From Gerris lacustris (taxonomy: Eukaryota > Arthropoda > Insecta > Hemiptera > Gerridae): DNA of 64,000 nt. Shown here one piece after another: positions 11,901 to 26,900 of this stretch. The stretch is taken from positions 46,875,882 to 46,939,881 of the forward strand of contig OX578280.1 of the NCBI GenBank assembly GCA_951217055.1. Direction: 5' to 3'. The first letter of the stretch is position 1; each line of letters opens with the position of its first letter. The notes below the pieces were generated by a model. The model worked only from the letters and a program-made list of their open reading frames with translations, did not search any database and was not told the DNA's origin. The position numbers were made by a program, and so were the translations under genes.

Positions 11901-14900
11901 CAGTATTTTTGACGAGTGTAAAGTTTTTTGAAATTTCATATTTAATATTTTCAAGATGGGGGTTAATAAGTCAAAAATGTTCTACCAAGTTGTATATAAT
12001 TTTAAAATTCTTGATGAGTAGAGAAAAAAGAATATATATAATGTCAATATTTTCAAAATGGCCACCACAAATGACTGAAAACACAAAAATTAAGGGGTTT
12101 TAAATCATAAGTCTTTTTGTATATTATAAAATGGTCTTTTTGAGTATATAATGATTATTATTATTATCATGCAACGAACATTCTAAATCCGCGAGAATGC
12201 AACACATCACTAGTAAAGGTTCTATCTGAAGAAAGATAACTTAGGAAAAATCCAAGTCATAACAGTATTAAAGAAGGAGCATATTATCAAGAGAGAATAC
12301 ACATATCACAGAAGAATATTACCAAGAGAATCAATATTTAAAAGGATCTATCTAAAAAAAGACAACTTAGGAGTGTCTATATTAGAGAGGATCATATTAT
12401 CAAGAGAAATATTATCAATAAATAAAGAACTAAATATGTAACTATACTTAAATAATGAATAATAGGAAAAATATATCGGCTAATTATAGCTTTTATGTCA
12501 CGGATGTATCACTTCTCTGGTATTTGAACCAGTTATATCGTTAGATAAAATTACAGGAATATATACTAATATACATTAACCTAACATTATTCCTATAATT
12601 ATTAAATATATAGAAAAAGAAGACAACTTATTATTTATAATATATATAGAATACATAATATACATATACATATTATAATAGACATTATAATAGATGAGTT
12701 ATAGGACATTAAGAAAGAAAAATGCTTCGCTATTATACAAGATAATGTATATACTTGTATTCTTTGATATGAATTCGCTACTGAATATAAGATTGAGCAG
12801 CGGAAGTCATCGCTCCAGACAAGTTATAAATAGTTAAAAATACAAATCGACTGAAGAGAAAGGAGTGTCCAACTTACATCGACTCTTCGTTTATAACCTC
12901 CAACTAATAATTGCATCAAGTCAAACCAGGATATGAACTCAAGATTATAAATATCATTATTAATTATGTGTAATTATATTTAGTTCTTTGTATATCAAGT
13001 GTTTCATTTCAATATAGAACAAGTCAAGTTTTTAATATTAGACTATATCTAGAGGGGGAAATCTAAGTATAAGTATACAGTAAGGAACATAATGCAAGTT
13101 ATTACCATTATATTAGAACAATTGAGAAGTTTATTGTCAAATTTATAATTCAGAACATTACCACTCTCTTACCATCTTATTAAACTGCATTTACTTTACA
13201 TAATGGTATAGTTATTTATTGAGAGTAATCAAGTAAAGGATGTATCTTTAATTATTCTTAAATATGACGCAATTAAATATTTAGGGATTCAAATCCCAGA
13301 AGGGTGACATGTTATAAATGATGATTACATCGAGTAGTTGAGTAAAGTGGCCATTCCCCATCATGTAATCCCAAATCAGGACGTAAAAGAAACGGAAATA
13401 AATAATATTTAACAATAAATTTTTATCAATATACAAAATGTCGACGGTTTTACTTTTAAATAAATGATAATTCATGTCGAATAAATGTAGAAAGAATATA
13501 ACATGAGTATTTACTCATTTGATTTAGATAACAAAATAATTCACGTAACTAGAACAACTATTAGTTAAGGTGATGGCACATCTTAGGCATTTTAGTGGAT
13601 GTTTTGTATTAAATCTTCAAATATTTACTAAACTATTTAGAAATTAACCATATTTCGTTGCTGTCCTCTTTTGATGTTCAGTGATGTTTTCTTACAATTG
13701 TGTCTTCAGGGGTGTTTGAATAAAAAAATAAAAAATACACCTTTTCTTTACAAGTTTTTTGCAATATTTCGTCCCCATTTTGGGGCATTTTCAAGCAATA
13801 TATATAATTTGGTTGATTCATTAATTCAATAAAATTAGTCTGCTCATCAATTTTGAAGCGTCATTTTTTAAGTAACTCTTCTTAATCTCGTCAATTGTAA
13901 AATCCATAATATAAATTAGATAAATACATAACAAACAACCAATGCATGAGTCATGGACAGAGATTGAACTTTTACTATGAAGAGTCATATGATAGCTCAG
14001 TCAATAAAGGCCAAAAACAGGCTTTACCCGCAACTAATTAGGGGAAATCTGAAGAACTTTTCAATTTCAACCGACTGCGCTCTTTAAATTTTGATAAATT
14101 GATACATTAATTCATAATAGACAGGCACAAAATTGATTTTATTTAATAAAATCAATGTAGTTTTATCATCTAGTCAGTCAGCTTAAGCATTATCCAAGGA
14201 GGGGTCGAAATTGTAAAAGGAAGCGTTTTATTTTTCCTTAAGACTAAACAGCAACAAATTTAAACAATACAAGGAACCGACTACTCTACTTACTAACCTA
14301 CTTAATTATTTTTGAAATTTAATTTTGTCTTAAAATTTGAAATTACTTGTTGTGGTATTCACTGCAGATAAATGTTGTAAACTTCTTTGTTGGTAAATAA
14401 AGAAATTAATCAATGTAAAAATGTTGAATATTTCGAAAAAAATACCATTCTCTTTAGAAAATATATTTCCTGAAATTGCTAAAATGTAACTTAGCTAAAG
14501 ATATGGCTCGGTAATTTACTCCTTTTCATGAGATTTTAAAGAATAATGAAGTGTAGTGCCAGGGGGCAGAAGGGAACGCGCTTATTATACCTTATATTAA
14601 TTGCACAAGAAGTTAACGATGAATGCCCAAAAATGTAATGTTTGGCACGAATGCCACCTATATATTTCTACTGAACGTCTTTTAGCCCAAATAATCTAAT
14701 AACTACAGAGAAAAAACTTTAGTCAATACTCCTTTTGCTTTTTCTATTTAATGAGATTAAGAAAATCTTTGTTAATAAATAAGCGCTAAGCGATTAGATG
14801 AAAATTCATTTTATAGTTGTAATAAGAATTAAGGTCTTACATGCACAGAAAGCTTTGGTGACAAGAAGATAGATAACGAAATCATGAATCATATAACATT

Positions 14901-17900
14901 ACAACTCCGACTATCCGTACTAAATGGGACCAAAGTTGATTCTAAATAATATAATACCCGGTTAATCGAATTTCTAATAAAAAATCAGCAATTTTAAAGG
15001 AAAAACGTAAAAATTATTGAAACTCTAAAATGCTTATCTACTTTAAACAATCATTAATCTTATTAAGGTTTGTAGGGTATTAACAACATCATTTCACTCA
15101 TTTTTGCTCTATTTCACCTTCTTTGAGGCATCTTTAGACCTTTAAAATTCCTTCTATAAAACATAACATTATTTATTTGCCTAGTTATTCAATTATGTTC
15201 ACATTACTTTATTTAAAATTTAAATAAAATATTAATATCCTCATAGAGAAAACAGGTCTTTAGTATTTCCGTACAGACCATGATTAGATTAATATAGAAT
15301 AGAGGGTAATAAACTACGAATATTTAAACAGACATTTATAGATTAAAATAATCTATATATACTTTTTGGTCGATATTTATGTTTTTTACTTACATTGGTT
15401 ATCCCCAAATGAAAACACACCATCGAGGGATCTATAAACATGGGTCCGGAAGAGCTTGGTTTTCCAGATATTTGCATAAAACACGAATTTTAATAATTCA
15501 TCCTAATAAACTCTCTAAAACTAGGCTTCTTACCATAAAACACTTTGAAGTAAACCTTGTAGAAAAGCAGCTCTTTGAATCCAATGATGACCACCATCAA
15601 CGCTCTAATTCCTAGAGAATTTCAAATCAAGATTCTGTATAGAGCATAAGGAGGACGCATATTTCGATGCTCTACGAAGTTTGTTTCAAGGTGTTTTATG
15701 GTGAAAACCGCAGTATTTCAGAATTTTAAGGATACTTATAAACAAGTAAGGCGCGCTTCACGTAAGTACATGAGGCGATAATCGCTGGTTTCTGTACGAT
15801 TAAATGAAAATTATAAGTGTAAAATGTTAATTCTTTTTCTACACTTCAAGACCGTTTAAATTGATGTATAACATGTCATGGAGGCTAAAAACTTTTTTTT
15901 TTAGTCACCCACTATATTGGTCGCCATCTTGAAAATATTAAGTGTGAAATTTTAATAGTTGCATATTCTTTTTCTACACTTCAAGACCTTTATATAAGTG
16001 TATAACATCTCATGGTGACTAAAAACTTTTTTTTAGTCGCCCGCCATATTGGCCGCCATCTTAGAAATGTTAAGTGTGAAAACTCCAAAAAGGGTAAAAT
16101 TGTCACAAATGCCGAGATGCACCTGTTTGCGAATTTCATGTTCCCAGCTATAGTAGTTTATGAATTGAAACATGCCAACAGACAGACAGAGCCGTTATAT
16201 AAGGAAACTTCATATACATATTTAAGAAGCTTCGACTGTTGTCCATGTTTAATGGAACTTATTTGTCCAGCGTTTAATTATTTTGTGTAAGATCCTGCCG
16301 AAGTGTGGATTTATTTTGAAGATAATAAAACACATTGCAACGAAAATATATTATTTGTGAAGGTTTCAGATATCTAGGTTGCCAGGAAGTGTATTGAAAA
16401 TTTCCGCAAACAAGTGAAGTTAACTTAATGTGTGCAAATATACAGCATTAGTACCAAAATTTGTAGTACATATTAAAATACAATCTCCCATCGTATTTAA
16501 AAAAAATTAATTTGTTTATAATAATAAATTATATCGTGATATTTATTGGTTATATTATTGTTTTAGTTGGATCTGCAGTGGATGGTGCTTAGCTGTGATC
16601 CTACCAGACCTGAGAGAGAGACATGCAACGAAATACCTGTAAGTAATTAATTAATAATTGTCTATATATTTTTGTTTCAAAGTGAATCTCCTTCAATGGT
16701 CTAAAAGCCAAAACTGACAATAGACACAGTTTTCTCTCGAGAAAAGAAATTTTACTAAAGATAATAAATTAAACTGCTTTTCGTTTATCGTTTTAGAATA
16801 AGTGACATTGATGTGAAACACTCTATGTCTTCAAACAATAAATAGAAAATTATAATTTGAAATGTTAAGTAATTCAGCAATGTATGATAAGCTCGATAAT
16901 GACAATGACCCAAAGAGGGGTTGAAATATCACCCAAATGAATGAGAACTTAAAGGTTTTATTTATGTAAGAAGTACCCATTAGGCCATTGAAGATGCACT
17001 TTGAAACATTAATTAATTAATATATTTACATAGATCACTTAATTACTTCACATACAATATCTTATATTATTTTTGTTAAGGTCCCCATACACGATCAAAC
17101 ATTTTGCCTGATGTCTGACAAATTTAGGCCATACACGTCAAACATCATGTTTGCGCAAACATTAAACAGCCCCATACACGGTCAAAATGTTTGCACAAAC
17201 ATCATGTTTGCGCAAACATTTTGACCGTGTATGGGGACCTTAGTCTTTTAAAATAGACTTTTAATTGGTGTGGCACATAGTTGTTATCACATTCGATTAT
17301 TGGACGTATGGTCTCATCGGAGTTGAAAATATATCGGAGTTCTGTGTGTTAAGACCTGTTTCGATTCCCAGTAACTTCCCACTTAATTCTATTCAGTATT
17401 AAATGTGTGCAGACGGTTAAAAAAAATATGACACTATTTTTGAGTCAATTCAACAAACCATCTAAATTTTTTGAATGATGGATAAGTACTTTTAAAAATA
17501 TAGGTGCTATTGAAAAATTGGTTTTGCGCATACAGAAGATAAAACAATATACGCAGTACAGCTAAATATGACCTACCACCCAAATTTCATCAAAATCGGA
17601 CGAATAGTTTTGAATATATGGTGATTTGCAAAAACGACAGAACATTGTATGTACAAAATATTAATATCAATATTTTTTTTTCTTAATAATATATCGTGTG
17701 TGGAAAACTTAGACTAATATAGTTCATTATTAGCAGTTTGATTTATTTGCCTGGTTTTTGTCTGCAGGGTTGTTGGCCTGGGCTAGTTCTGTTTTTCCTA
17801 TTGTATATTTACTGTAAAGAAAAGAATCGAGGATAGAGAGAAACCAAAGTTTTCAAATATTACTCCTACTAGCCTTCTCAAGGCCTTAAAGGGGAATAAA

Positions 17901-20900
17901 AACGAGAATCGATCCCTTAAAAACCTGGATTTCATGTCTAGCTTCAGTAGATATATACTTGAGACACGCTATATACTGTCACTCAACTCCTTCTATATAT
18001 AGAACCATAGACGAATATATACTGACATCCATCACACCTGGTAATACATGAAACCTCACACCTTGAAATAATTGACAGAAATAAAAATAAAATACATTAA
18101 TGTATCAAATATATATAAATTACAGTTAAATTGAAAAATGATGACAAGTAAAGAGGGAGAAGAAGAAGAAAAATGAAATGTAAAGGTAGAAAATTGAAAA
18201 ATGATGAAAAATCACATGGAATAGAAAATATATTTTATTGAAAAGTAATAAATAATATTTTATTATTAAATAATAGATAATAAATCCAATATAACATAAC
18301 AAGATAAAAACCTAACAGCCGTAGCTTACCTTAAAATATACTTTCCCTCTACAAAACACGTGCTCTCTAAGTATCTGATTACTGTGGGAGAGTAAAAAAT
18401 AATCCAAACAGGACAAAGCCAGCGAGGTAGCTATAAGTACTCTTATCTTTTTAGGGTCCGTAGACAAAACCCAGGACCCTTATATTTTCCTGCGTGTGTC
18501 TGTCCGTCCGTCCGGTCGCCTGCTCTCACGGCTACACCTTTCGTCCAACCACTTTGAAATTTGGCATGTATGTGTCTTGTACCCACATATTATTTTAAAA
18601 ATATAGCGACTTAAAAAAAATAGTTTTAAAAAAAAATTAGGGTAAAAAACTTAAGGGTAATTTTTTTTTTTCGACACCGTGAGGGGTATCATATGAAAGG
18701 GTACGTCGAGCTGATTACAAAAATATATAATTCATTGGTAATAACTTTGAAAGGGCGAGCGCAAGCATTTTTGAAGTGGGTGTGAAACGTGCCCCCCCCC
18801 CTCTATCTCGCTTATGAGAAGTGCAAAATATCTGAAAAAAATCCTGAACCAACTTCGACCAAAAGTAAAGATACCATTTTTTGGAAATGTCGAAAAAAAT
18901 GTATATATATATATATATTTTTTCTTTTGGGTTTTAGGCCCGATCAACTGCCAGGGTTATTACAGGACGGGGGTTATCCGGCCACTTTACTCATCTAATC
19001 GATGAGATCATCAGTGTGAAACATGTCTTACCACGCTGGGATTGGAACTCACAGCCGGGGTTTAGACCTTGGTTTTAGAGTCGAGTGCGCTAACCCCTCG
19101 GAAAAAATATTATTTTATTTTTTATTGACAAAATACTTTTTTTTATATTTATGGTCTTTTCGATGTATTTATATGGTTGTAGTCTGGTTCAGTGGCAAAA
19201 AGGTACTTTATCAGAGCGTGTTTTGTTAATATCAGACCCTTAGGATAGTTCAAAGTAAGCTTTTTAGTATTTCAAAAAACACTGTTTATACACTTTACAG
19301 TTAAACACTATACAGTGTGGCCTACGGACCCTCGCAGTGTGCTGACTAGCACACACTTGACCTGCTTATTTAGACTCTGTATGCAAAACCGAGGACCATA
19401 ATATTTTCTTGCATTCGTCTGTTTTTCGTTAACGCACCTGTACTTCCGAAAGTATCAAAAACAAAATTTGAAATTTTGCAATTATCTTATGAGTAATGGG
19501 AAAAAATAGGGAAACCCAAAAAGTCATCTCTCAAAAACCAGGAGTTGAAGTTTAAAGGGTTACATTTTGTTTTACGGAAATACGTCATTTAAATTGTAAA
19601 ATGAAAGAGGAGGACGGCCTGACAACAAATATATTTGGTTTCGAAGCAACAAAAATATCTTAAAAAATAACAGTAATTATTCGTCAAAAAAACGTTTTTT
19701 AGGGAATTTTTCGAAGGCTTCGTATTTTTTAAGAATATAATTTCCACTTCCCACAAAATTCTATAAATTATTATCTACAACGGTTTGAGCTGGAGAATTT
19801 ATTTAAGAGTAATTTCAATGCGTTTTACAGTAAAAATGCATTCAAATATGTTTATTTCATGTCATTATAATTATAGGTTTCTGCAAAATTGTAAATATCC
19901 ACCATTTTGAAATTACTGGACTAATTATGCTGGTTAACAAACTTGCCCTATTTCTTAAAGTGCCTACAGATCATCTGTGTGTCCTGAAATGACATCCTTG
20001 GTGCTATGCTCAGAGAAACAGTCCGAGAAGGACCACCTCTAACTTAGTTCTGCCAATGGGCTTATCTATATATATAAAATTCTCGGCCACGGTGTTTGAT
20101 CCCGAACTCCTCCGAAACGGCTGGACCGATTTTGATGATTTTTTTTTTGTATTCATCGGAAGGTCTGAGAATAGGATGTTATCTATTTTTTATGCCCCTC
20201 AGTGATAAGGGGGGCCCCCCCAAAATTTTATTTTTTGATTTTATGAACAAAATTTTTTTATTTTATTTTTTATAGATTTGGCTTTAAAAAATACTTATAA
20301 CCCTAAATTTTTACCTTTTTACCACCACTCAGTGATGAGGGGGGCCCCCTAAAATTTCTTTTTTTTAATTTTTTGGCCAAAGTTTTTTAATTTTATTATT
20401 TTATGATTTAGCATTAAAAAATACTTATAACCCTAAATTTTTACCTTAGTACCACCCCTAAGTGATGAGGGAGGCCCCCCCAAAATTTAATTTTCTTAAT
20501 TTATTGGGCAAAATTTTTTAATTTTTTTTTTTATTTGGCATTAAAAAATACTTATAACCCTAAATTTTTATCACCCCCAAGTGATGAGGTCCCCCCCCCC
20601 CCCCAAAAAAAATATATTTTTTTATTTTTTATAACAAAAATGGTTTTTAATGATATGGCATTAAAAAATACTTATAACCCTAAATTTTTACCTTTTCACC
20701 ACCCCTAAGTGATGAGGGAGACCCCCCAAAATTTAATCATCTTAATTTTTTGGGCAATTTTTATAAATTTTATTATTTTATGATTTGGCATTAAAAAAAT
20801 ACTTATAACCCTAAATGTTTACCCTTTTACCACCCCTAAAACAAAAATTAGTTTTTATTTTTTGGACAAAATGTTTTAATTTAATTTTTTTATGATTTGG

Positions 20901-23900
20901 CATTAAAAAATGCTTATAACCCTAAATTGTTAACCTTTTTTTTACCACCGTTGTTATACTAAATTTTTTCCACCAACCTCCATTTTTAATAGCGATATTA
21001 GTACTGTAATAATCTTTAACACTCAGTGGATTAAAAATACACTCCCCGTCAAAATTAACGCACCACCTTTTTATTTCTCTGTTTGGACTATCTCTAATTT
21101 ATACTGATGTTTAATGATTCATTAATAATCATCATTGATCATCATCTCATATGTAATTATTATCGTTAATCATATTTAATCATAATTATTAATTATACAT
21201 CATAAATTAATTATATTTAATCATCATCATAAATGATTCATTGTTATTTGCAGTTGATTAAATGAGAGCTCTCACGTAGTTATTCATAATACAGATGTTT
21301 GGTTGTGTCAACAAGAATAGACCTCCTAATTTAACTATGGAGAAAGCGATTAAACCCGTAGTGATGGGTTAAGAAATGCTTTTCTCAAAAGGTTGGTGGT
21401 CGACTAAGAGTGCATCTCAGAGCTTTTCGGCGGTTCCAGGAGTGGATATGATCGACAGAGGTGAAATAGGTCTGCCCGAGATGAAAACAATACAAAAAAG
21501 ATCCTAATTGAACGACTTTTGTGTAAGCATATAAAAGTAGTGCGTTAATTTTGACGGGGAGTTTATATATAACCCTTAATTTTCACCCGTCTACCTCCAA
21601 CCAACCTCCATTTTTTAATAGTGATATTAAAACTGTAATAATCTTTAACTCTCAGTGATCGATAACTGATCAATTTTTATTTATTTATTATTTTTATTTT
21701 TTTTTTAAAAAAAGAGTCCTCTGACAGCAAGGCCACAGGAGAGGCATTCTTGAATAAACATGTACATAAAATACATAAATGAATTAACATAACATTTCCA
21801 TAAAAGTACTAATAAATGACTAGAAGAAAAGCTATTTAATACATCTAAGAAACACAGCAAAGGATTAAAATTCAATAAATAACTATGAAAGAGAATAAAT
21901 AAATACTCAAATTAATATTCAAAATTTAAATTCACAATTAAATAACAAAACTAATAATAACAATGAGATAACAATTAGGCAACATTAGATAACAATTAGA
22001 CAAAAATGTAAAAATGTAAAAATTATTGCTGTTTGCTCGGTTATTTAATTAATTTCTCGGTTATTGTAATTATTATTATCAATCGATCAGTTATCCCCGC
22101 CAGGCGTCATCCGGGTTCACTTTTCAACCAGCAAACAATTCGGAGTAGGGATGTGAACGAAGCCGGTCTCATATCATTCTCACACAATAAGCTTTCTCAC
22201 TATTTTAATAGGCCTCATCGTTCCATAGCGCTCCATTCCTCTTTCAGTCATAGACCACATCCCCTCATACTTACGATGAGTTAGTTATTTTTAATTAACT
22301 TCCAAAATATTCAATAGAAATAATTAATACGGCAAAACAACGTTTGGCGGGTCAGGCTAGAACAGAAATTTTTTGTGTACATTCGGTAGGTCTGAGAATA
22401 GGTCGTAATAGTACATTACGCGTCGAGTGTGTCGCTATCGCTCGGGTAGTAAAACCACAGGAGCAATGCAAAATGCCGTTTTCCCACGAGTTGCGTACCG
22501 TACTTTATCTACGATTGTTAGATTTATAATAATAAATAGAGAAAAAAATAAACTTGCTGTATGTAAGTTCGTATCTCTTCTCTTGATAAAGATGGCATTA
22601 ATCTTGAGTTGTATTTTTTGCCGAATTAATTATTTCTGGAGGAGAATTATTCTCTACATTTTTGTCAAAGCCACTTGATTCATTAATTGTTTTTCACTAA
22701 ACACTCGATATAAACAGTTACTTTAATAAAAGAATAGCAAATTACTTTTGTTAAATGTAAACAAACACGCTAATCGTGCGTAAAGCTTAAGAATTCCTCT
22801 TCTTTACCGCGCTAGCGTGGTAAAGAAGAGGAATTCTTCAGAACCATGAGACGCGCATGCGCAATGAATACAAGTACGTAAATAATCACTTTCTACGCAT
22901 CTAAACACAGATATAATGTTTATATTTCGTATCAATCGTAGATAAACTATTTTTTATAGCCCTAAGTGATAAGAGTAGACCACCTGAATTTTTTATTTTT
23001 TGGACAACATTCTTTAATTTTATTTTTTTTATTATTATTTGGCATTAAAAAATAATTATAATCTTAAAATTTTACCTTTTTACCACCAACCCCCATTTGT
23101 TAATAGCCATATTTGTACTTTAATAATCTTCAACTCTCAGTGGTGGATAACTGATCAATTATCAATCGATCAGTTATCCCCGCCAGGCGTCTACCGGCGT
23201 CACTTCTCACCCAGGAAACAGCACGGAGTAGGAATTACATTTTAAATTTATAAATAATTATTATTATAATTAAATTATTAAATATAATATCATATAATCC
23301 ATTGCACTTAGAGATTGATATTGATTTTTTTTAATTATCATAATTAGTGATAGCAAATATGGATAACATTTTTTAATGTATATATATAACTATTAAGAGA
23401 TATAATTTTAAATATATACTACTTAAGTTAATAAAGTAAAATTAATTAAAAATAAATGCTTGGTCTATTATTATTTTGATAGGCCGTCATTGTTCACAGT
23501 GCTCCATTCCTCTTTTAGTAATAGTAATCACGTCCCCACACACTTACAATAAGTTATTTATTTTTTATTTAACTACCAAATTATTCACTAGAAATATTTT
23601 ATTCGGCAAAACAACGTTTGCCGGGTCAGCTAGTATGACTATAAATTTAATGTATTACATGAGGACAGCTATCGATAATAGGCTCAATGACAGGTTAAAA
23701 ATAATATGTTGGTGATAGATTTTGAAAATGGTACTTGCTTTTATTTATTTTTACTATAGGTTTTATTTAATAAGAATTTGTTTTGTATCAATTTTAGCAG
23801 GAGATTTTAAGTACATCGGAGAGACCAACTGCTGCTCTTCTTCCTAGCGGTGCTTGTGATACTACCTGTCCTAAAGGAGCTCCCGGACCTGAAGGAATAA

Positions 23901-26900
23901 AGGTATTATTTCAATCTTTCAAATCTTTTATACAAATCAATTGCGTAGCACAGATAATTGCATTAAAGATCACTTCTAGTGTAAAGTCGTGTTTAATTTT
24001 TCTTTAAATAAGCTTATTCAGGTGCATTGTATCATTTTATGGTCGAGTATAAACCATAAGTATGATAGCCAGTGGTAAAATGCTAAACCAGAAAACAACT
24101 ATGCATTCCTGGTGAAACAAACATCTTAAACTGAAGGACTTTAAAAGTATTAAATCTATATAACTGGTAAATCTTCTCCACTTGTGGCATTAGGATTTTC
24201 TTAAGCTGTTGAGGCAGCTCGAGGAGGAGAGAAATTTGCTATTAACTATTGCTGGATGGATGACCACCACCTCTGACCACACAGCTCTGGGTTCCGTTCC
24301 TGGACCAGGCCCCCCTTAATGTCCACCCAGCATTGTTTAAACAAATAGAAAGCTGATCGAAAGATTTAGTGTCACCAGGTTTTGCCTAAACATGATTGAA
24401 AATCTCTTAGTGGTTTGATAAAAATCGATCAAACGGGTTTGTTCAAAAGACCCATTTCGTGGTATATGACTTAGGGCGTAAGAGCCCCCCGGATTGGTTA
24501 AAAAAAAAAACCACCCCTCACCTGCCAGAAATTAGGTATCCTTTGCTTAAAAATTCTTGGGACTGTGTCATACTTTTAAAACCCTTAATTTTGTTTTGTT
24601 TAATTTACCAACAATGCATGATTGTTTTTTAGTTTATCATTTTACCCATGGCTATACTTGTTGCTCCGTTTGCTTTACCTTGACCCATTTTATAGATGTT
24701 AACTCACCAGAACTTACGCTTTTCAGTAGACAATTAAGATTCACTAGGAAGTTTGAGCCTTTACCTAATTATTCCGACCTTTTGGTATACTATTGATCGT
24801 AGCGTACACATCTTTCCATGACCTTTAAGGAAAAGCTATTAGCAGTTTTAAAGAGGATAACGTTTATTTTAGATTAACGCCTTTAGAGATCGTAATTGGT
24901 AGGTTTGTTAATATTAATGATTTGCCATTCACCTTTTCTTACTAAAGAGACTAGAGTGGCCCGCACACACTCAATGGTATTGATCAATTCAGAGTTGACA
25001 ATTATTGTAAACCAACTTATCAATATTTTTTGTGTGCACACCAATCAATGTTGGACAATATTTCCCCTCAATTTTTCAGTTCAGTTGCCTTTTATATGTT
25101 GACAGCAAACACGTGGACAGTATCACTTTGAATTTGTATATTGTATATTTAATTGCAAAAGGGTTGGGTACTATGAACTATAAGAAGAACAAAGCATGTG
25201 CAGTTCAGCCATACTAATATTTATTTAATTGGAACCAAACGTTCGATAAACCGTAAGCAATGACATAAGAATGAATTGAAATAAATAATTATTTTCACAT
25301 GATTTTATTGAGAGAAATATTCTTAAGTGACAAAAACTATTACTGCAAATAGTCCCGAATGGACATTCCTCGATATATTTCATTTTATATACTAATGAAA
25401 TGGCTGAACCTATTTTAAAATTTAAAAAACTAAATCTAACCTAAAACTACACTAATAGCCCCACCATCCTGAGCTTCAACCAGCAAAGATCAGGTAGCCT
25501 ATCAACGGGGGAAACAAATGACCCTGACAGGCGTAGGTGGAGCCGAGACTAAACCTAAAAGTATTTACAAAATGAATAAATATATTATAAAGGACTGCTC
25601 ACCATCCTGGGCTTCGACTAGAAAAGCCCTGGAGTCTGTCAACGGGGAAAACAAATAATCGTAACAGGTGGAAGTGGAAACAAGACTAAAGGGGCCCACA
25701 CACTTACAGTTTAACTGCAGGCCGTTATCGTATACGATTATCGTAAGGCCAAAATCTCAGACCACCACACATTACCCGTCCACCGCCTGCAGGCAATCGT
25801 AAAGAACTACAGATCTGTGCCTGTATGCACCACACACTGTGCGATGAATGCCTGCAGGCCGATATCTGTCGATTTTTAACTGCAGTCCGACGAAGGGAAA
25901 TAAACAAAATAAATACGAATCACTCTACACGCCTGTAGGCCGACTGATAGTGTAGGGCGACATTGATCTTGAGGCACAGGCCGGACAGTCCACGGACTGT
26001 CATCTCTCCTTCCATCCGATCCTCGCCTCTACCCTCCACACACCTACAGTCCACCTCCGACTGCAGTCCGTCATCTTAAGGAAAACTGACGAGTGTGTGG
26101 CCAAGCTCCGTGGACGGACAGATCGTTATCTTCAGTTAAACTGTTAGTGTGTGGGCCGCTTAAGCCTTACACAAAAACTTAACCTAAGTACACACAAATA
26201 AATAAAACTTAAAATCTACGCTAATGGCTCCACAGACCTGGGTTACGACCAATAGAGGCCAGGATGCCCTGCCCTCCTAATGAGGAAAACAAATAACCGT
26301 GGCAGGCGATGGTGAAGCAAATCTAAACTATTTACAAAATAAATAAATATATATGTATATGAAGCTAGACGACGGCTCCCCCTGTGGCTGTAATTAAGTA
26401 ATTAATTACATATATTTATTTAGTTTCAATTAGAACCAAGATCGTTAGTACATTTTAAATATTATTCTGTATAGACAAATTGACTTATGGTCATTTGTTA
26501 TTGTTTAATGGATTTAAGGAGGATAATATTTCTGGACACAAAATTTAGACTATTCTTAAAACATCTCTTACTTTATGGTCAAACGTAATTAAGATATATA
26601 ACTTATTTCAAAAGTGCAAAGTAGTATAGTTATAATACTTTTTTTGGCAAAAAAATTAATAAATAAGAATAACGCAAAAACATAATTAATACCTAATATA
26701 GCCACGGCATATTGCCGATTTGCAAAAGGAAAGAATTTTATGTTAATCCAGTTTTGAATTATTTTTTAGTTCCAGCAATGTAATTTAATGTTTTGTATTT
26801 TAATTTGTTTTATATTTGCTATAAATAACTATTTATTTATTTTATAGAGCCAGAAACAACCATAGAAGTCTTTTCCTAAGCCAAATATGATTTAAATTAA

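Larger units (their letters stand above)
8944..16566. other. Intron 1, 7.6 kb, repeat-rich
   Basis: Bounded by GTGAGT and TTGTTTTAG. It contains copies of dispersed families, a 5S-like repeat and a SINE fragment, listed separately. The remaining stretches (about 9300-9985, 10330-11840, 12120-13280, 13810-15820) are AT-rich with no gene that I recognise. At 12220-12420 a loosely duplicated block around GATAACTTAGGA appears twice. Confidence 0.8.
16639..20064. other. Intron 2, first part
   Basis: No gene. It holds a MITE at 17078 and the TIR repeat at 18453, with AT-rich sequence between. A TTGGTGTGGCACAT segment near 17262 belongs to the dispersed family also at 1494, 37886 and 56036. Confidence 0.7.
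20065..23633 (+). mobile_element. Two head-to-tail non-autonomous Helitron copies
   Basis: The left end TCTATATATATAAAATTCTC follows an A at 20064. The right end is the hairpin GGCAAA...TTTGCC then GGGTCAGCTAG, followed by T at 23634. TC...CTAG inserted between A and T, with a 3' hairpin, are Helitron hallmarks. A second near-identical 3' end at 22331-22360 is followed at once by sequence matching about 20140 onward (GGTCTGAGAATAGG), so a second copy lacking its first ~75 nt follows the first. Both copies have a GTTATCCCCGCCAGGCGTC block (22090 and 23172). No Rep/helicase coding sequence is present. Confidence 0.82.

Noticed and set aside
15379..16290. Two + strand frames of 78 and 92 codons
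   Set aside because: The second covers the duplicated dispersed repeat; the first has no recognisable domain or splice context.
18790..19229. Several overlapping + frames
   Set aside because: They cross the reverse-oriented SINE and T-rich runs.
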